A stretch of DNA of 64,000 nucleotides from Owenia fusiformis. Its lineage: Eukaryota > Annelida > Polychaeta > Sabellida > Oweniidae. The position numbers were made by a program, and so were the translations under genes. This document shows, piece after piece, positions 43,701 through 58,700 of this stretch. The stretch spans positions 22,766,184-22,830,183 of the forward strand of contig CAIIXF020000012.1 in assembly GCA_903813345.2 (NCBI GenBank), given 5' to 3'. The notes below the pieces were generated by a model that saw only the letters and a program-made list of their open reading frames with translations, was not told the origin of the DNA and did not search any database. How positions within the stretch are numbered: the first letter of the stretch is position 1; every line of letters starts with the position of its first letter.

Positions 43701-46700
43701 ATTTTACTTCCTACATTCATTATCTCTGTAATTGATATTAGTTTATCAAATTATCTCTTCTTGCGGTTTAAATATAACTGCTTATTTCATATTTGTATTA
43801 TTTCTCTTCAAAATATCAATGAAATTTTTCATTTTCATGAAAAGGAGATGCTCACAACACATTTGATTTCATTCCTTAAATTCCACTTAGTTTTTCTCTG
43901 TTTCATAATTTAGCATGGTTGTCATGGCATTTTACTAATATGGTAACACATTGATTTTCTTTTGTTGTCATAGTGATTAAATTATAAGTCATCTTGTTAA
44001 TGCTGTAATAGAGATCTATTTGGATTTCTCCAGAAAAGATTCAACATAGAGAACAACCTGCTATTAAATTGCATTCACCTCATTTTTTCATTCTGAAATT
44101 ACATCCCCCCCCCATGATGTGAACATGCGAACCCCATTTGTTTTAAAATAGGACTCTTTAAGATTCCTTTAAATTCCACATCCCTAATTTAGTTTGTCAA
44201 AGTTATTAAAGGTACATGTATCATTAAGGCTAATCTTTGATTTTTTTTCTTCAGCAATAATATTACATACATTTAATACAATATAAAAAGAAAATGGAAA
44301 TAAAAAATGAGTAATGCAGGTATTATATTACATTCAGCATTTTCTACATTATACATTACGCTATCTTAATTTTACTCTATTATGTACTACATGTATGTTG
44401 TTGTACAAATAAGTGAAACCAGGCAAGACTACAGTAAAAGGTCATGGTCAAATATGTGATGTCATGTAAGGTCAAAGCAATCATTAAGAAAATATAAGTG
44501 AAAATGTTGCATATAATAAACCAATCATGGAGCTTGTTTTATTTTACAGAAGAGAAGTGCATTTGGGAATTCATTCAAAATTGTGTCAGTGTTGGAAATA
44601 AAGGCAACAACACTGGTTTTTCAATAAGTATCCACATACTAAATTCATTCTACCCAGCTATACAACACAGAAACAATGTATGGAAGAACTTCAAAGTGTT
44701 TGGACAAAAGTGCCAAGATACAAAATTGCATATGCAATTAAAAATACAAAATCTCCCATACTCCAATATGTTTCACTGAAAGGTCAATTTAGTTGCCAAT
44801 GCAATAATCCAAATTGTTAAATAAATTCATCAATCCAAATTGACATTTTCCTGCATGATAATTATACGTCATCACCAATGATGATGCAGACACCTACTCA
44901 TACATCTTGTTTATATTTCTCTTTAATGCTATAAGACAAGACATCTCAGAGACCATCCTGACATTCAGGCTATAATATGTAGGTGGTTACAATTCATCAA
45001 AACGCCACAAGTTGAATGTCACTTTAGTCTGTATTCAGATAATGTCTTCTCATTTATTCAACTAAACGGTCAGTTTTCTGATGATTTTACAGAATACAAA
45101 TATACAATTTAGTGTGTTGTTTTTATAGATAATTTTGTGTGTCAATTCCAAATACAATTAAGATTGTTGTTTTATACACAATTTAGTATATAAACAAAAC
45201 AGAACAGATAAAGTAAAACTTCAGATTTTTGACAAAAAATGGCAGCCGATTCAAGTAAGTGGTCACAATAAAAATTTTCTCTTGAATGGGGATGTGGGAT
45301 AATAACCTGTAAAGGAGTTACATATGATCCAAGTTGGTAATTTTTTACACATAAAAGCATGGCCATTAAATTCTCATTGGCATTTTGATAAGTTCTGAAA
45401 ATATCAATTTACAAGCTGAGGTTTAATGCTTCAATATCTGAATAAAAGTTGCTAATTTTGTGAGAATTCTAAAAAGTATCAATGACGTAACGTCATATAT
45501 GCATAAAACGACATGGCCTACTCTCAAAATTTAGAGAAAAGTTGATTTTTTATATTGAATTGCCCCACACTAGATATTCTGACATGATATGTATTTTTAG
45601 CAATTATAAACAACAAAATGATGAATGCAAATGAGTTTTATTTCCATGCCATCATTTAAAAACAGGTTCACGTAAATAAATATTAGATAAAAATGGCCAA
45701 CAATTTACATTTTATTAGTCCTTAAAAGTCGGAATTTGGTATTTCAAAACGCCCCCAGAACGCTTCAAATACAATCTCATTTTCACTTTTTCATTCCAAA
45801 CCCTCCTCAATGCTTGTTCGCTTAGCCTACTTGTGGCATACACTCACAAAATACCCATGCTACACAATTCTGGAATGTTTTATTTATTTAACTTTATTAT
45901 ATTACATGTCTAGGATAACATCATTGTTTGAAGATTAATCATACCTTGAGGAGGTCCCTGTAGCTGTTGGCCCTGTAGTCCAGGGGGCATCCCTGCCTTA
46001 CTCATACTCTGGAGCGCATTCAGTGGGTTCTGTAAAGCATTCAAGGGGTCTTGCATACCCTGAGGACCCCCTAGCATATTTGGAGCCATCTGTTGCTGTT
46101 GCTGCTTCTCTTTTTTAGAATCTTCAATGAGAAAATATGATAATTAAGGAATACAGACCAAGATTTTATGATATGACCGAAAATTTTATTCTGTTTATTG
46201 TTAAAAGACCAAAATTACGTAGCGATTGAAGTCTTTGGCAATGCCCAGAATAAAATTTGAGGTCATATATTTGACATAAATCATATAATCGAGGTTGTTA
46301 CGATTCTAGTATGAAAAACAGACAAGAAACACAACTATTTACAGTTTGCATAGTTGTTTATTCATCAATAATTTGTATTTATGAATTTTAGTGGTCATAC
46401 ATACTCCAATATAGACCAGTAAATCAATTGTTCTAGCTATTGTGATGTCACGTATCATATAATAATCTAATATAATACACTGAAATATGGATTGTTAACT
46501 AAATTAAGTATAATTGATGTTTTCTGTATAATAGACTAATCATACAGAGCACTGCACAATCGAATATTATGGAGGTTGTGCAAATTACAGGGTATAAAAA
46601 GGAACATTTACTGGGTGTAACGCAAAATGAAAAATATCTTTAGGACTTAAGTATGTGCTGTGGGGAACATATGACGTGCAAAGTTAGGGTATAAAATCTA

Positions 46701-49700
46701 CAGAACATTAAGTGTCAGGGTATTATATGATACAGCTTACACACTGGTGATCCGCTCGATTACGCTGGTTACCAAAACGAGCCGTTTCAGTAACAAAATG
46801 TCGGAACGTCGAAGGTACGATTTTTCTTTTTTGCTTATTTCGCTCGTTGTAGGCAGAATCCCCATGACATTTTTTCTCACAAACGTATATCAGTATCATA
46901 TGTTTTATAAAAGGTACATGTTTGCGAAAAAATAGCTCAGAAGACAATAGAATCGTCGATTTAATTCCTCACTTAAGTTACATAAACGGTAAGGATTAAA
47001 AGTGTAAATCTTAATTGTTTTTCGAAATACTGTTTCTGTAACTTAAGTGTGGGATTAAATCGACGATTCCGTTGTCTTCTGAACTATTTGTTCGCAAATG
47101 TGTACATTTTCTTAATCATATGATACTGATCCACGTTTGTGATAAAAATGTTGTGGGAATTCTGCCTACAATGTGTGAAATAAGGAAAAAAGAAAAAACA
47201 TGCCTTCGACGTTCCAACATTTTGTTACCGAAACGGTTCCAGCGTAATCGAGTGGATCACCAGTGTTACAGGGTATACCATGTACAGTTGTACAGGAGGA
47301 CATCTAGTAATAACTTACAAGATGTAACATAAGGATTGGGGAGGTCTTCAGCTCGACTTCCTTGGTTATACCACTGATTTGGCCACATTATCCCCTATGA
47401 GATCTCTTTTATAAGCACTTTCTAGAATAGCACTTTTTGAGCTCTTCTGAGGTTTTTTTAAATGGGTCTTTCCAGAACAGGCCTGATTTATCGGTCCTTT
47501 CTAAAACAGGTCACTTTTTGAGGTCCTTTCAAGAAGAGACTTATTTGTATGTGCCTGTTAAACATTTCCTGTTCATAATCCTTACATTGAACATACTCTT
47601 TACTATATCCTCCTGTCATATGTCCTGCATATAATTCTTACGTTGAACTTACCCTTAACATAATCTTTCTGTCATATATATCTTACTTATAATCCTTATG
47701 TAAAATATACCTTTCATATAATCCTTCTGTCACATGTTCTGTTTATAATCCTTATGTTGAACATACCTTTCACATAATCCTCCTGTCATATGTGTCCTAT
47801 TTATAATCCCTATGTTGTCTATCCTCTTTATATAATCCTCCAGTCATATATATCCTATGTATAATCTTATGTTGTCTATCCTCTTTATATAATCCTCCTG
47901 TCATATATATCCTGTTTATAATCCCTATGTTGTCTATCCTCTTTTATATAATCTTCCTGTTATATATGTCTTGTTTATAATCCCTATGTTGTCTTTCCTC
48001 TTTTATATAATCTTCCTGTTATATGTCTTGTTTATAATCCCTATGTTGTCTATCCCCTTCACATAATCCTTGTGTCTTACAAGCCTTTTACTCCTGTTGT
48101 ACATGTCACAATAACATTATTATTCTGGGCTATATTTAATTATCCTATAGGCAATATGCTACTCAGCCAGTATATCATCTCCACTAGTCACTTATCACTA
48201 TTCTTAAATCGCCAATGGCCTCCTACATAGCATAACATCATTGTTATTAATACAAGGGGTGATCAATAAGTAATTATTAACGCTTATTTTGTCAATTCCA
48301 AGTTTTAAGGACGAATAGAAAATTGAATGATACATGACTGATCAAATAGGATTTGTCAATAGGCAACATCTGTGTAAAAAAGCATCCACTTACTTGTTGA
48401 TCACTCCTAATAGCATACAACTATCTAAAACTATCCTCCTCATACAATTGCTATGCTATTACTGTAGGCTTTTAATCAAGGTACTTATTCACAAAGCAAT
48501 TTCATATGTTTTGTTCTCATAATATATAGTTATCTTGATTGATGCATGATGCAGACTTTTGCTGTTATCATTCATTTTACTCCAAGGGCTTTTATCAAGG
48601 AGGTAATGCAATCTTATACACAGCCTCGAGAAATGGCTTTAATTAACCAGAAGCATTGAAATATATTACAGTTTTCTTGAAGACAGTCTAGTACACAGAC
48701 TCAAGAAATGGCTTTAATTAACCAGAAGCATCAACATTATATTGCACATTTCTTGAAGGCAGTCTAATACACAGATTCTAGAAATGGCTTTAATTAACCA
48801 GAGTAGTTGCATTGAAGTGGGTTGAAACGAAACCTAATAGCAACAAGTAGTGTGTATAATATATATTATCAGAGAAATATTTGGGCATTATTAAACTTAC
48901 TTTTGACCAAAGGTATTTAATTCTTAAATATAATGCCTTCTGTCGAGTAACAAACAAGAACAACGGCAACGCCAAAGCGTAGCGAATCCCATCGAACAGA
49001 AATGGCTGGCATTTTTACAAACGAAATATTTAGCAAATATCATAAAATGACACACATAAGAAAGGCCACCATTTTCAAATGGTTGCACACTAGCCAAGTT
49101 GTCATCAGAAGAAGTAATATGCTTTTTTTTTATAGTATTCACACACCAAATATGAAGAAAATCGCTCCACTACTTTTCGAGTTATAGTAAAATACTTTAA
49201 AATGGTGGCCATTTTTCAAAATGGCCGCCTTCTTCCAAAAGTGTCATTAGACAGTGTGCCATGCTTATAGTATTCACATACCAAATATGAACAAAATCGC
49301 TCCTCTACTTTTCAAGTTACAGCAAAAATCGTAAAATAACGAGTAAAGGCCGAGTAAAAAACGTTTAAACGGTGGCCATTTTTCAAAATGGCCACCTTCT
49401 ACCGAAAGTGTCATTAGACAGTGTACCATGCTTATAGTATTCACATACCAAATATTAACAAAATCGCTCCACCACTTTTCGAGTTATAGTAAAATACGTT
49501 AAAATGGTGGCCATTTTTTAAAATGGCCGCCTCCTACCAAAAGTGTCATTAGACAGTGTGCCATGCTTATATTATTCACATACCAAATATGAACAAAATT
49601 ACTCTCCTACTTCTTGAATTACAGCAAAAATCGTAAAATAACGAGTAAAATAAGGCCGCCATTTTTCAAGATGGCTGCCATGTGCTTCTTTAAAGTCCCC

Positions 49701-52700
49701 GTCAAAAGTTTAAAAATATTTTTCTATCATTCATTAACTATTTGTCAGGACTTAAAAAGTGATTTAGAGATTTTTAAACAAAAAAAAATTTTTTCAAAAA
49801 AAGTTGTGAGCATTTCATTTCTCAAATATTCAAATTTACCGCCATTTTTCAAAAAAAGTTGAAATTTCTTAATCATCAAATATTTCTAAATGCATTTCAA
49901 AAAAGATTATCTTTTTAATACCACTGCAAAGATTGAACAAAGGACACACTATTTCAATAATAAAATGCCATATTTAATGGGCCACTTTAATGTTTTAGCA
50001 TATCAAAAATATTTTGAAACATTAGTGATGTCACTAAGGTAGCAAAGACTTTTTGAAAAAAAAATTTTCTAAATATGCTAGACTTTCATAACAAGGCACA
50101 GACGTGAACAATATCGTACCTAAAACACAGCAGTGTGGTCTTGTTGACCAAGAAAGCAAGATGGCCGCAGAAAAGTTAATCAACTCTAGAACTTATCACT
50201 ATGTAACATATGTAAAAATTTGAACGGTTTGTCTGGAAACCTGTAGACAAGTCTTGAAAGTGAAGATTTTAGGACGGAAAATCCAAAATGGCCACCTTAA
50301 GATTTACCCAGAATGCCCAAAAACTAATCAGTTCTTGACGTTGATATGTAGAAACATCCCTGAAAATTTCAGATGAATCCCTCAAATGGTTTGGCGTGAA
50401 ACCTGTAGAAAAGCTGAAAAGTGAGACGCCACCCGCCGCCCGCCCGCCCGCCCGCCCGCCGCCCGCCCGTCAAGCTGACTACAATATCGTACCTTTTGTT
50501 AGGTACGATAAAAAAACCAATGTTGATTGTCTAACCAGGTTAAAAGGAAGAATAAATTAGGTTTTAGATATCATTATACCATTGGTTTCTATGAGAACTA
50601 AAATTTTGAAATGCATTTTTCTCAGAACCATTTTCATGCACTGATAAGTTCATTTCTCGCTTATTTATGAACTGTGAAACCATGAAAAACATGGGAGGAT
50701 GAATGCTATGCATTGGTATGAATTGTGGCTAATTAGAAGATATGAATGACCTCTAAAAGTTGGTTTTAAATAAATTCACAAATTTTGGAACAAAAGGTCT
50801 ATCAAAAACCACTTTTTGAAATTTAAAAAAAAAGTTCCACACATCACACTTTGAATTGATAACATTGGGTAAGACTACAATATTAAGCCAAAGTGGTTTA
50901 AACTTTATATGGGGCCTTTAATATCTACATTTCTAGCTTTATCAATATATCCTAAATAATTTTTTTACATTTAAAACATATTGCTATTATAGTTTTACAT
51001 ATTGCACCTAATTTACTGTAAAATCGGCACTAAAATGGGCGCCATTTTTAAATGAGTGGCCATTTTGAAAATCGGCTTTCGAGCAGAACTTCTACCCCCA
51101 TAGGGTATATGTGTACAAAATATTAACAAAATCGGGCTAACGGTATTTGAGTTATTGCCCGGACGGACGGATGGATGGACGTACAGATGGACGGAGGGGT
51201 TCCCTATATCCCTCCGAACTTTGTTCGATGGGATAATTATCAAACTTGAATAATGTTAATATGTATGAAACTGCAATAAATAAACAATAATAAAAATCAT
51301 AGATCTTCAGAGAGGATTTTTCTTTAAAGAATGACTTAACGCCATCAAGAATTAATCCATTTTTGTGTTTTACTTTACAGATAAACAAAATTATATCTAC
51401 TCGTATTATTCACATGAAACAATAAAGTGATTGAGTTATTGACGCACTGGGAACAACCTTTAAGTAATTGCAACACTAGAAACAAACCTGTTTATAGAAA
51501 TAATCAATCCATTGCCAGAAATAAATCTCAATTTATTCTCGGTGATTGTGACATCTTATTTCGAGAACAAATTAGGACTGATTTGCACAGGTTATAAATA
51601 GCTGAGGTTGAGAATAATAGAGAATAAGTGCTCACTAAAATATCAAAGAGGACACAAAAAAACATCTTGCCATTATATGAGGGTTGATCCAAAAGTTCTG
51701 CAAATTAATGAATTAGTGCCATTGGTACTGCACACTTGACTCAAATTAATGGTGCTATACACTGTTCTCAGAATATTGATGCTGTGCGTTATACAAATAT
51801 CAATTGATCCTATATACTTAGCTCAAATTAATGGTGCTTTACATTATACTCAAATTAATAGTGCTATACACTGTACTCAGAATAATGGTGCTATGCACTT
51901 ACTCATATTAATTGGTCCTATATACTTAGATCAAATTGATGGTGTTTTATATTATACTCAAATTAATAGTGCTTCAAATTATACTCAAATTAATAGTGCT
52001 TCATATTATACTCAAATTAATAGTGCTATACATTGTACTCAGAATAATGGTGCTTTGCACTATACTCATATTAATTGGTCTGATGTTCCGAACTCAAATA
52101 AATGTTACTATGCACTAAATACTCAAATTAATGGTGCTTTACATTATACTCAAATTAATAGTGCTATACACTGTACTCAGAATAATGGTGCTTTGCACTA
52201 TACTCATATTAATTGGTCTGATGTTCCGAACTCAAATAAATGTTACTATGCACTAAATACTCAAATTAATGGTGCTTTACATTATACTCAAATTAATAGT
52301 GCTATACACTGTACTCAGAATAATGGTGCTATGCACTTAGTCATATTTATTGGTCCTATATACTTAGATCAAATTGATGGTGTTTTATATTATACTCAAA
52401 TTAATAGTGTTTCACATTATACTCAAATTAAAAGTGCTTCATATTATACTCAAATTGATAGTACTGTGCACTATGCTGCAGTCTTATTCTCTCATTACAA
52501 TTCCCATCCCTGATCCTAACAAATTCTATGAGGTCATACTTTAAGACTACAACACAATTCTAATAATATACTACATGTATCAATCCTCCAGGTTTTCCAT
52601 TTATATGAAGTGCAAACAGAATTCACCTTAGTAAACAGATTTGCATAATTTTAATCAACATCTACAGAATATCTTGCACAAAGGAGCATGTAGGTTATCG

Positions 52701-55700
52701 CAAACAATTTCAAACAATTCTAACTTGAACGCTGAATATTTTCTAATCATGAACATGGGTGTATCTTTTAGATACATTCATTATCTTCAAGAAAAGTATA
52801 TATAATAGGGGTCACACGGTTAACCGTGGCTTGCGGTTACCGCGGTTCATACCTCCACGACGGTTAGCTCGCACACAATCTTGAAAACCGCGGTTCTTGA
52901 AGAACCGTGACATTTTCAGTTTCACTTCAGAAAAATAAAAATGTAAACTCGGAATTAAACTCCATTTCAAGCTTTCGTGTAATACCAATTAACTAAACAT
53001 CGTCTGGAATCGTTAATCATCATGCAATTATGCGAACCATACCTGATATTTACGACGATCTTCTGATATAGACGGCAGATAACAAAAACAAAAGGAAAAT
53101 GTTGATAAATTTCACCGGCATATTGACCCGGAAGTGACCTACGCTAAACATTTCGCGCAATCCTATTGGTTGATAGAACAGTATACTGTAAAAAACCGAA
53201 CGCCGAATGCATTGAATTTGCGAACACTCTAAAAAATAATTACTTAAGTTTGTATTATCTTTGTATTCACAAGTAATTTAATTACTAGGTCAGGTAATTG
53301 TTTTTGTCCCAAAGGGGTTTTCATTTTTGTAATTATATTACTAGCATAGTATTATTTTGACTGAATTACTATATTGAGTAATTAAAAAATTACTTGTATT
53401 ATAAATAATTATACTTATTAAGTAATTATTTTACTCTATTCTATAAGTAATTGTTTTGTTCCAAAGGGTATTTTATATTTGAGGATAACATTACTAAGTA
53501 ATTATATTACTTAAGTATTAAAATTACCTAATTAAAATTGAATAATTTGTTCAAGACTTTTTTTCTTTTTTTTAACTTGGCTAGGATTTATTTACATATT
53601 ATTAAAATATTCTTTTGTTCTCAAGTTTCCACATATGTCCATGATTACATACAGCGCTTTGAACAAATTGTAACCTTACTTTTGGGGACCCGACCTAATA
53701 GTTAACTGGATACCATAAATTAGGAGTTTGTCTTATTAGGTTAATATCAAATAGAGTTAGCATTTATTAATCGTATGCTAATCAGCTTCACATAAAATTG
53801 ACATAGTTCTTTGCAAATTTATAATTTTATAATTTTGTTACAGTTTCTTTTAATAAAGAATTAAATCTTGATTTTAAAAATATTAAAAAACATGATATCA
53901 AACTACATTAAGTAATTTAATTACTATTTTAAAAATTTAGAATACTAAGTATTAGAATTACTCAGCTTAATCTTATCATTTTATTGCAGTTAAACATATT
54001 AACTCATTAACATTGCTATTGCTATATAGTAATTCAAATATCAAAAGATTACTCAGTAACGTATTTCCAATTTAATGCAATTAAACTTAGTAATTCCTTT
54101 ACATTGCTGGTATTATCATATTTCTATGAAGTAATTCAAATATTAAAAAGATTACTCAGTAATGTATTTTGAATTTAGTGCAATTAAACATTTATTTGAA
54201 TATAATATATATTGGTACCATTTATTTACATTGCTAGTAGTATAATATTTCAATATAGTAATTTGAATGTTAAAAGAATTACTAAATAATGTATTTTCAA
54301 TTAAATGCTATTAAACATAATAATTCATTTACATTGCTAGTATTACTATTAATGAAATGTTCAAATGCAAATGGGGAATAAAATTACCTAGTACTCGTAT
54401 TATTACTTTTATATGCAAATAAAACAGAAACAGAAACAATTTATTTACAAATAAAGTATTACAATTACTAAAGTAAGTAATTCACACAAATAAACAATTA
54501 CTAAGTAATATGATTACATTTTAGGTGACACAAGTAATTTATAAATTACTTAGTAATTAATCAAATTACTTCAGCTAGCTGTCAAGTAATATTTTTTTAG
54601 AGTGAACGAGTCACGTTCTGTGTATTACGTTCGCCTTTGATCCATGTTGAGTCCTGTCAAAGTGTTGAACTTAAGTTATATTTCTAAAGAAAACATTTAT
54701 TCAGTTTAGTGAAGTACTGTGCTAATTTTGCCAACAGTTGACAAGTTATTTTATGTGTTGAAAAAACTTGAACATCAAACAAGAAGATCAACACAGTGAA
54801 CACACAGATATTTTGGGAGGGAGGGAGGGAAAAAAGACTGAACAAACAAACAAACATTGTGTGAAACTGGATACTTACAATACTGAATACAATAAAACAC
54901 TGTGACACACTTAGTATGTTTTCTGATTTTCGGATCAATTTCATATATTTTTGCTCATTTCACGAGGCCCAAGAGAACCGCAATCAGAACCGAACCGAAC
55001 TGTGAAATACAATAACCGAACCGAACCGTGAAATCTCAAACCGTGTAACCCCTAATATATAATGATAATTTAGTTAATCAGACCTAAGTGATATTGAAGG
55101 GGCAATGGACCAATCAACATACTTTTTCAAAAATGTTGACCTAATTTTCACCCAAAATGCAACCTATTATTATATTGTTGAATGCATAATTAGAATGTGC
55201 TTTGAGACATGTTGGATTTCCTAAAAGGAAAATTTGATTGTTCCAGGGACTTTAAAGATATTCAATTTGGATGACCAAAATGACTGAAACCAATGGATAG
55301 CATGAGATTTTTCAATGGAGAAATAACATGGGGAACACTTATCTTAATGCAATTAAGTTTTTCTTTCAAGAACTATTTGATACATCAAAATAAAAAATAG
55401 AAATGCATTTTTGGTGAAAATGGGGTCAACATCTTTGAAAAAGTGTGTTGATGGGTTAATTGCTAGTTAAATATCTCTGAGTTTGTTTGAATTTATTATT
55501 ACTGTGCATAATTTTCTTTGAGATAATGAATTGATCTTAAAGATTAACTTGTCTCCATTGTCAGAAAATAGTCATAATCCAAGATATAAACTACTGAAAT
55601 TGTTTGCCACACGCTCCTTTTCAAAAGTATGCTGAATAATCAACCAAATACTGTTAAACAGTATTATACGAGGCAGAGCAGAGGGTAGTTTATAACTATG

Positions 55701-58700
55701 CAGGGTAAAAATCAAAAAAACATAATTCAGTTAGCTTTCCTTTTTTTCTTGTTTAGTTAGATGACATTAATTCGCATTAGTCCTTTTCAAATAAGTTCAT
55801 TGCAGAAATTACTGTTCTCTTACATGCCCAAGGTGATGCCACATTTTCTGATCACGCCAGTAAATAAACTCAACAGTTCTCTGTGGATGAGGACTAGAAT
55901 AACTAGAATAAGAACAGCATACTTATCTAATGCCTCAAATTGATCACTGTTGTGTATTAAATATAACACCTACTTATCAATGGTCATGCTTTTTTCATGG
56001 CATTCCTCTCATAAGTTACTAATTTCCTTATAATATTGTATTGAAACATAAACTAGTACTATATATTCGGCTACTTGATCCTTAAGCTGTTCACTTCTCT
56101 TATATTTCTATTAGATTTTCTTACCCTTTGTTGTGTTTTACTTGCTGGAATTAAATAATGATTTCATCTTTCCCAGACAAACAGCTGTATATTTAACCAA
56201 TAAGATTTATCATACAAGGTTAATACTGTCATAAAATTACAAACGGAAGAGAGAGAATTAGATAATTACACCAGTGTTTCTCAGTTTTGTCACGATCCTA
56301 TATCAAATTTCAGATACTGAGTTATTACACACCAGTTTTTCACACCAAATTATGTTCTTTTCTAAAGCAAATAGCTTATTTTATCGTATCTGATGTCAGC
56401 TTAATTTTTTTCCATGTCATCTTAATTTCTTCTATTTGCGGGACATACCTGATGTATTGATCCTGCTCTTATATTGTATGTCAGTCATCTCTCGGGAATC
56501 CTTTTATTGAAATGACACATTTTGATTCCTCTTTTTTCTTTAAAGAAATGTTCAATTCTTCTTAATGGCAGGCATTGACAACTTCATTTGAACTTAAGAT
56601 CTGTTAAATACGCCTACCTTTTGACTCATCTCAATTCACTCTGTTACGAGTCAAGTTGCGATATGATACATCTTTGTATATTAGAGTAATATGCTCCTGT
56701 TATCGGAGATATAATTGTTTCTTTTTCTCGCTAACATGAGGTACGAGGGTTGATCAATAAATTTTGCAAATGACTGTTAGTCGGAAATATGAAACATATT
56801 ACATTCCTGCTTATATCACAGAAATTTAGGTTTCATGATTCAAACAATTATTTTTTAATTTAGAGGGTCACTAATTTATTGAACACCACATGTATATCTT
56901 ATCTCCTTAGTATATCTTGGCTGACTTGCCAGAAATCCCCATCCAAGCAATTACATTCCCATACTACTTTCTTTCCGCTGTCATGTTTTAAAGAGTGGAA
57001 TCAGCAAGGAATACAGTTAACAAACGTGTAGTCAACACTACAAATTATACAAAAGTACAAGAAAATTAGGCAGTTCATTTTATAGAGAAAAGAAAAGAGA
57101 GATAATTCACAGATTTATTTTTCATACATTGTAAAAAAAATGCAAGAGAATAATTGCCAAGAATTATATGAAATTAAAATAAAAGAGTTTGCAAGGGAAG
57201 CAACTTGTCTGCAGTTATACAAGTGAAACTAATTAGTTCCAAAGTACAAGTGTTAATTGTCCCTATTATCAAAATGTATTTTATTATCACCATGTCAACC
57301 AAGTTTGTTGTGAAACTCTCTCATAATCACGAGGGGTGGGGCAGGTTGAAACGTCATGATTCTACATTATACATAGCAATTCTTAAAAAAATTAGGGCTG
57401 AAAAATTACATCCATTGCTGCAATGTCAATAAGTTTTCCTCACACAATAAAAACATAAAGTCAATTGCTATTTCATGTAATCTTAAGCCCTGAATACACT
57501 GACAGGTGAAATACTTGAAATGGGGGCAAAACAGCTGAACTGCTTGAAATGGTTGAATTGAAAGTTAAAGTGAAAATGGCTCGGGCAATTGATTGAAATA
57601 CTTGAGACAGCGAAACAACTAGTACTGTAATTTTATTTTCCAAGATGTATCAATTGAAACGATTGAAACGAGAAACATTCATGTTCGTTTTTTTCTTTTT
57701 ATTCGTTTTGCCTATTTCTTCTTAAATTGGTCATATGATTGAAATGCTTGAAAGGGGAAACAGGCACAAGCAGCGAAACTTTAATTTCATATTCAAAGGT
57801 ATATCTATTGAAATGCTTGAAATGATGCAAGCATTAAAATGATTAAAACGTGATTTACGGTGTATACAGGGCTGAAGTCACCTTTTTCTAATGACAAAAG
57901 GCTATGTTACTCAAGTAAATGTCCATCATAGTTTTCTTAAGCGTCATAGATAATCTTCAATAGCTAAATCATTCAATGTTCAATTCATAGAATTTATAGA
58001 ATATTCCTTCAATTAATTCATTATTGAAGTAATTCCCCGGGAAAATGTTCATCAATGTTTCTCCGGGGTACTTGCTTGTTTCAAATTGAGGCTGACCTGT
58101 AAAGATATGAACATGTGTGATTTGTCTGCAAATTACACTGTTTTTAGCCAAATGCGAAGCAGATTGAAGGCTTTATTGCGCTAAGAAGGAAACTACAGAC
58201 ATTTCTTCAGCTACTGTAGATTGGGTTAATTTGGCGCCCGCTTTAATTTGGCTTATTTGGCGAAATTGAAAAATTCGCCAATATAAATCTCCGCCAAAAT
58301 TTAGAATGAATCCCCGGGAATCATCTAGGGTATTTCGTCCAGTGTATTAAGGTCACTTCCGGTTTATTTTTCCAAAAATATGAAAAAATGTCTCTCATAA
58401 ATTGGCTCAGAACTAGTCAGTCACTCATTTATACTCAGGGAAAAGTAGCAGCATCGATTGAGGTGTAAAATGTAAAGGATGATCTCACAAAAATGTACAA
58501 ACGTGGTGAATATCGCCAGTGGTCCTCAAAAGAAAAAATGAACATAGCCAAACATGCCCATTTAAATCTAGATCTACATGGTATTTCGCAAACAGCGCGT
58601 AAGTTTAACATTCCATTAACATTTTTTTTGCATATCCGCCAAATTAAATAGCCGCCAATATGCCAAAAATGGCAAAATCGCCAAATTAAGTAGCGCCAAA

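Larger units (their letters stand above)
48957..51236. mobile_element. Family A element, copy 3 (interrupted)
   Basis: Begins agaacaacggcaacgccaaa and ends cctccgaactttgttcgatg-ggataa, in the same orientation as copy 2. Split by the TTAA-flanked insertion at 49694-50917. Without the insertion it is about 1.05 kb. Confidence 0.8.

Noticed and set aside
43614-43913. 99-codon hydrophobic plus-strand frame
   Set aside because: Composition reflects AT-rich DNA; no family motif, within MED15 intron 4.
45239-45260. ATGGCAGCCGATTCAA followed by gtaagt, as a possible mini first exon
   Set aside because: Only five codons, antisense to MED15 intron 4, with no partner exon seen.
50425-50475. CCGCC run considered as a CpG-island promoter
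   Set aside because: It is a simple repeat inside a nested transposon, with no gene start nearby.
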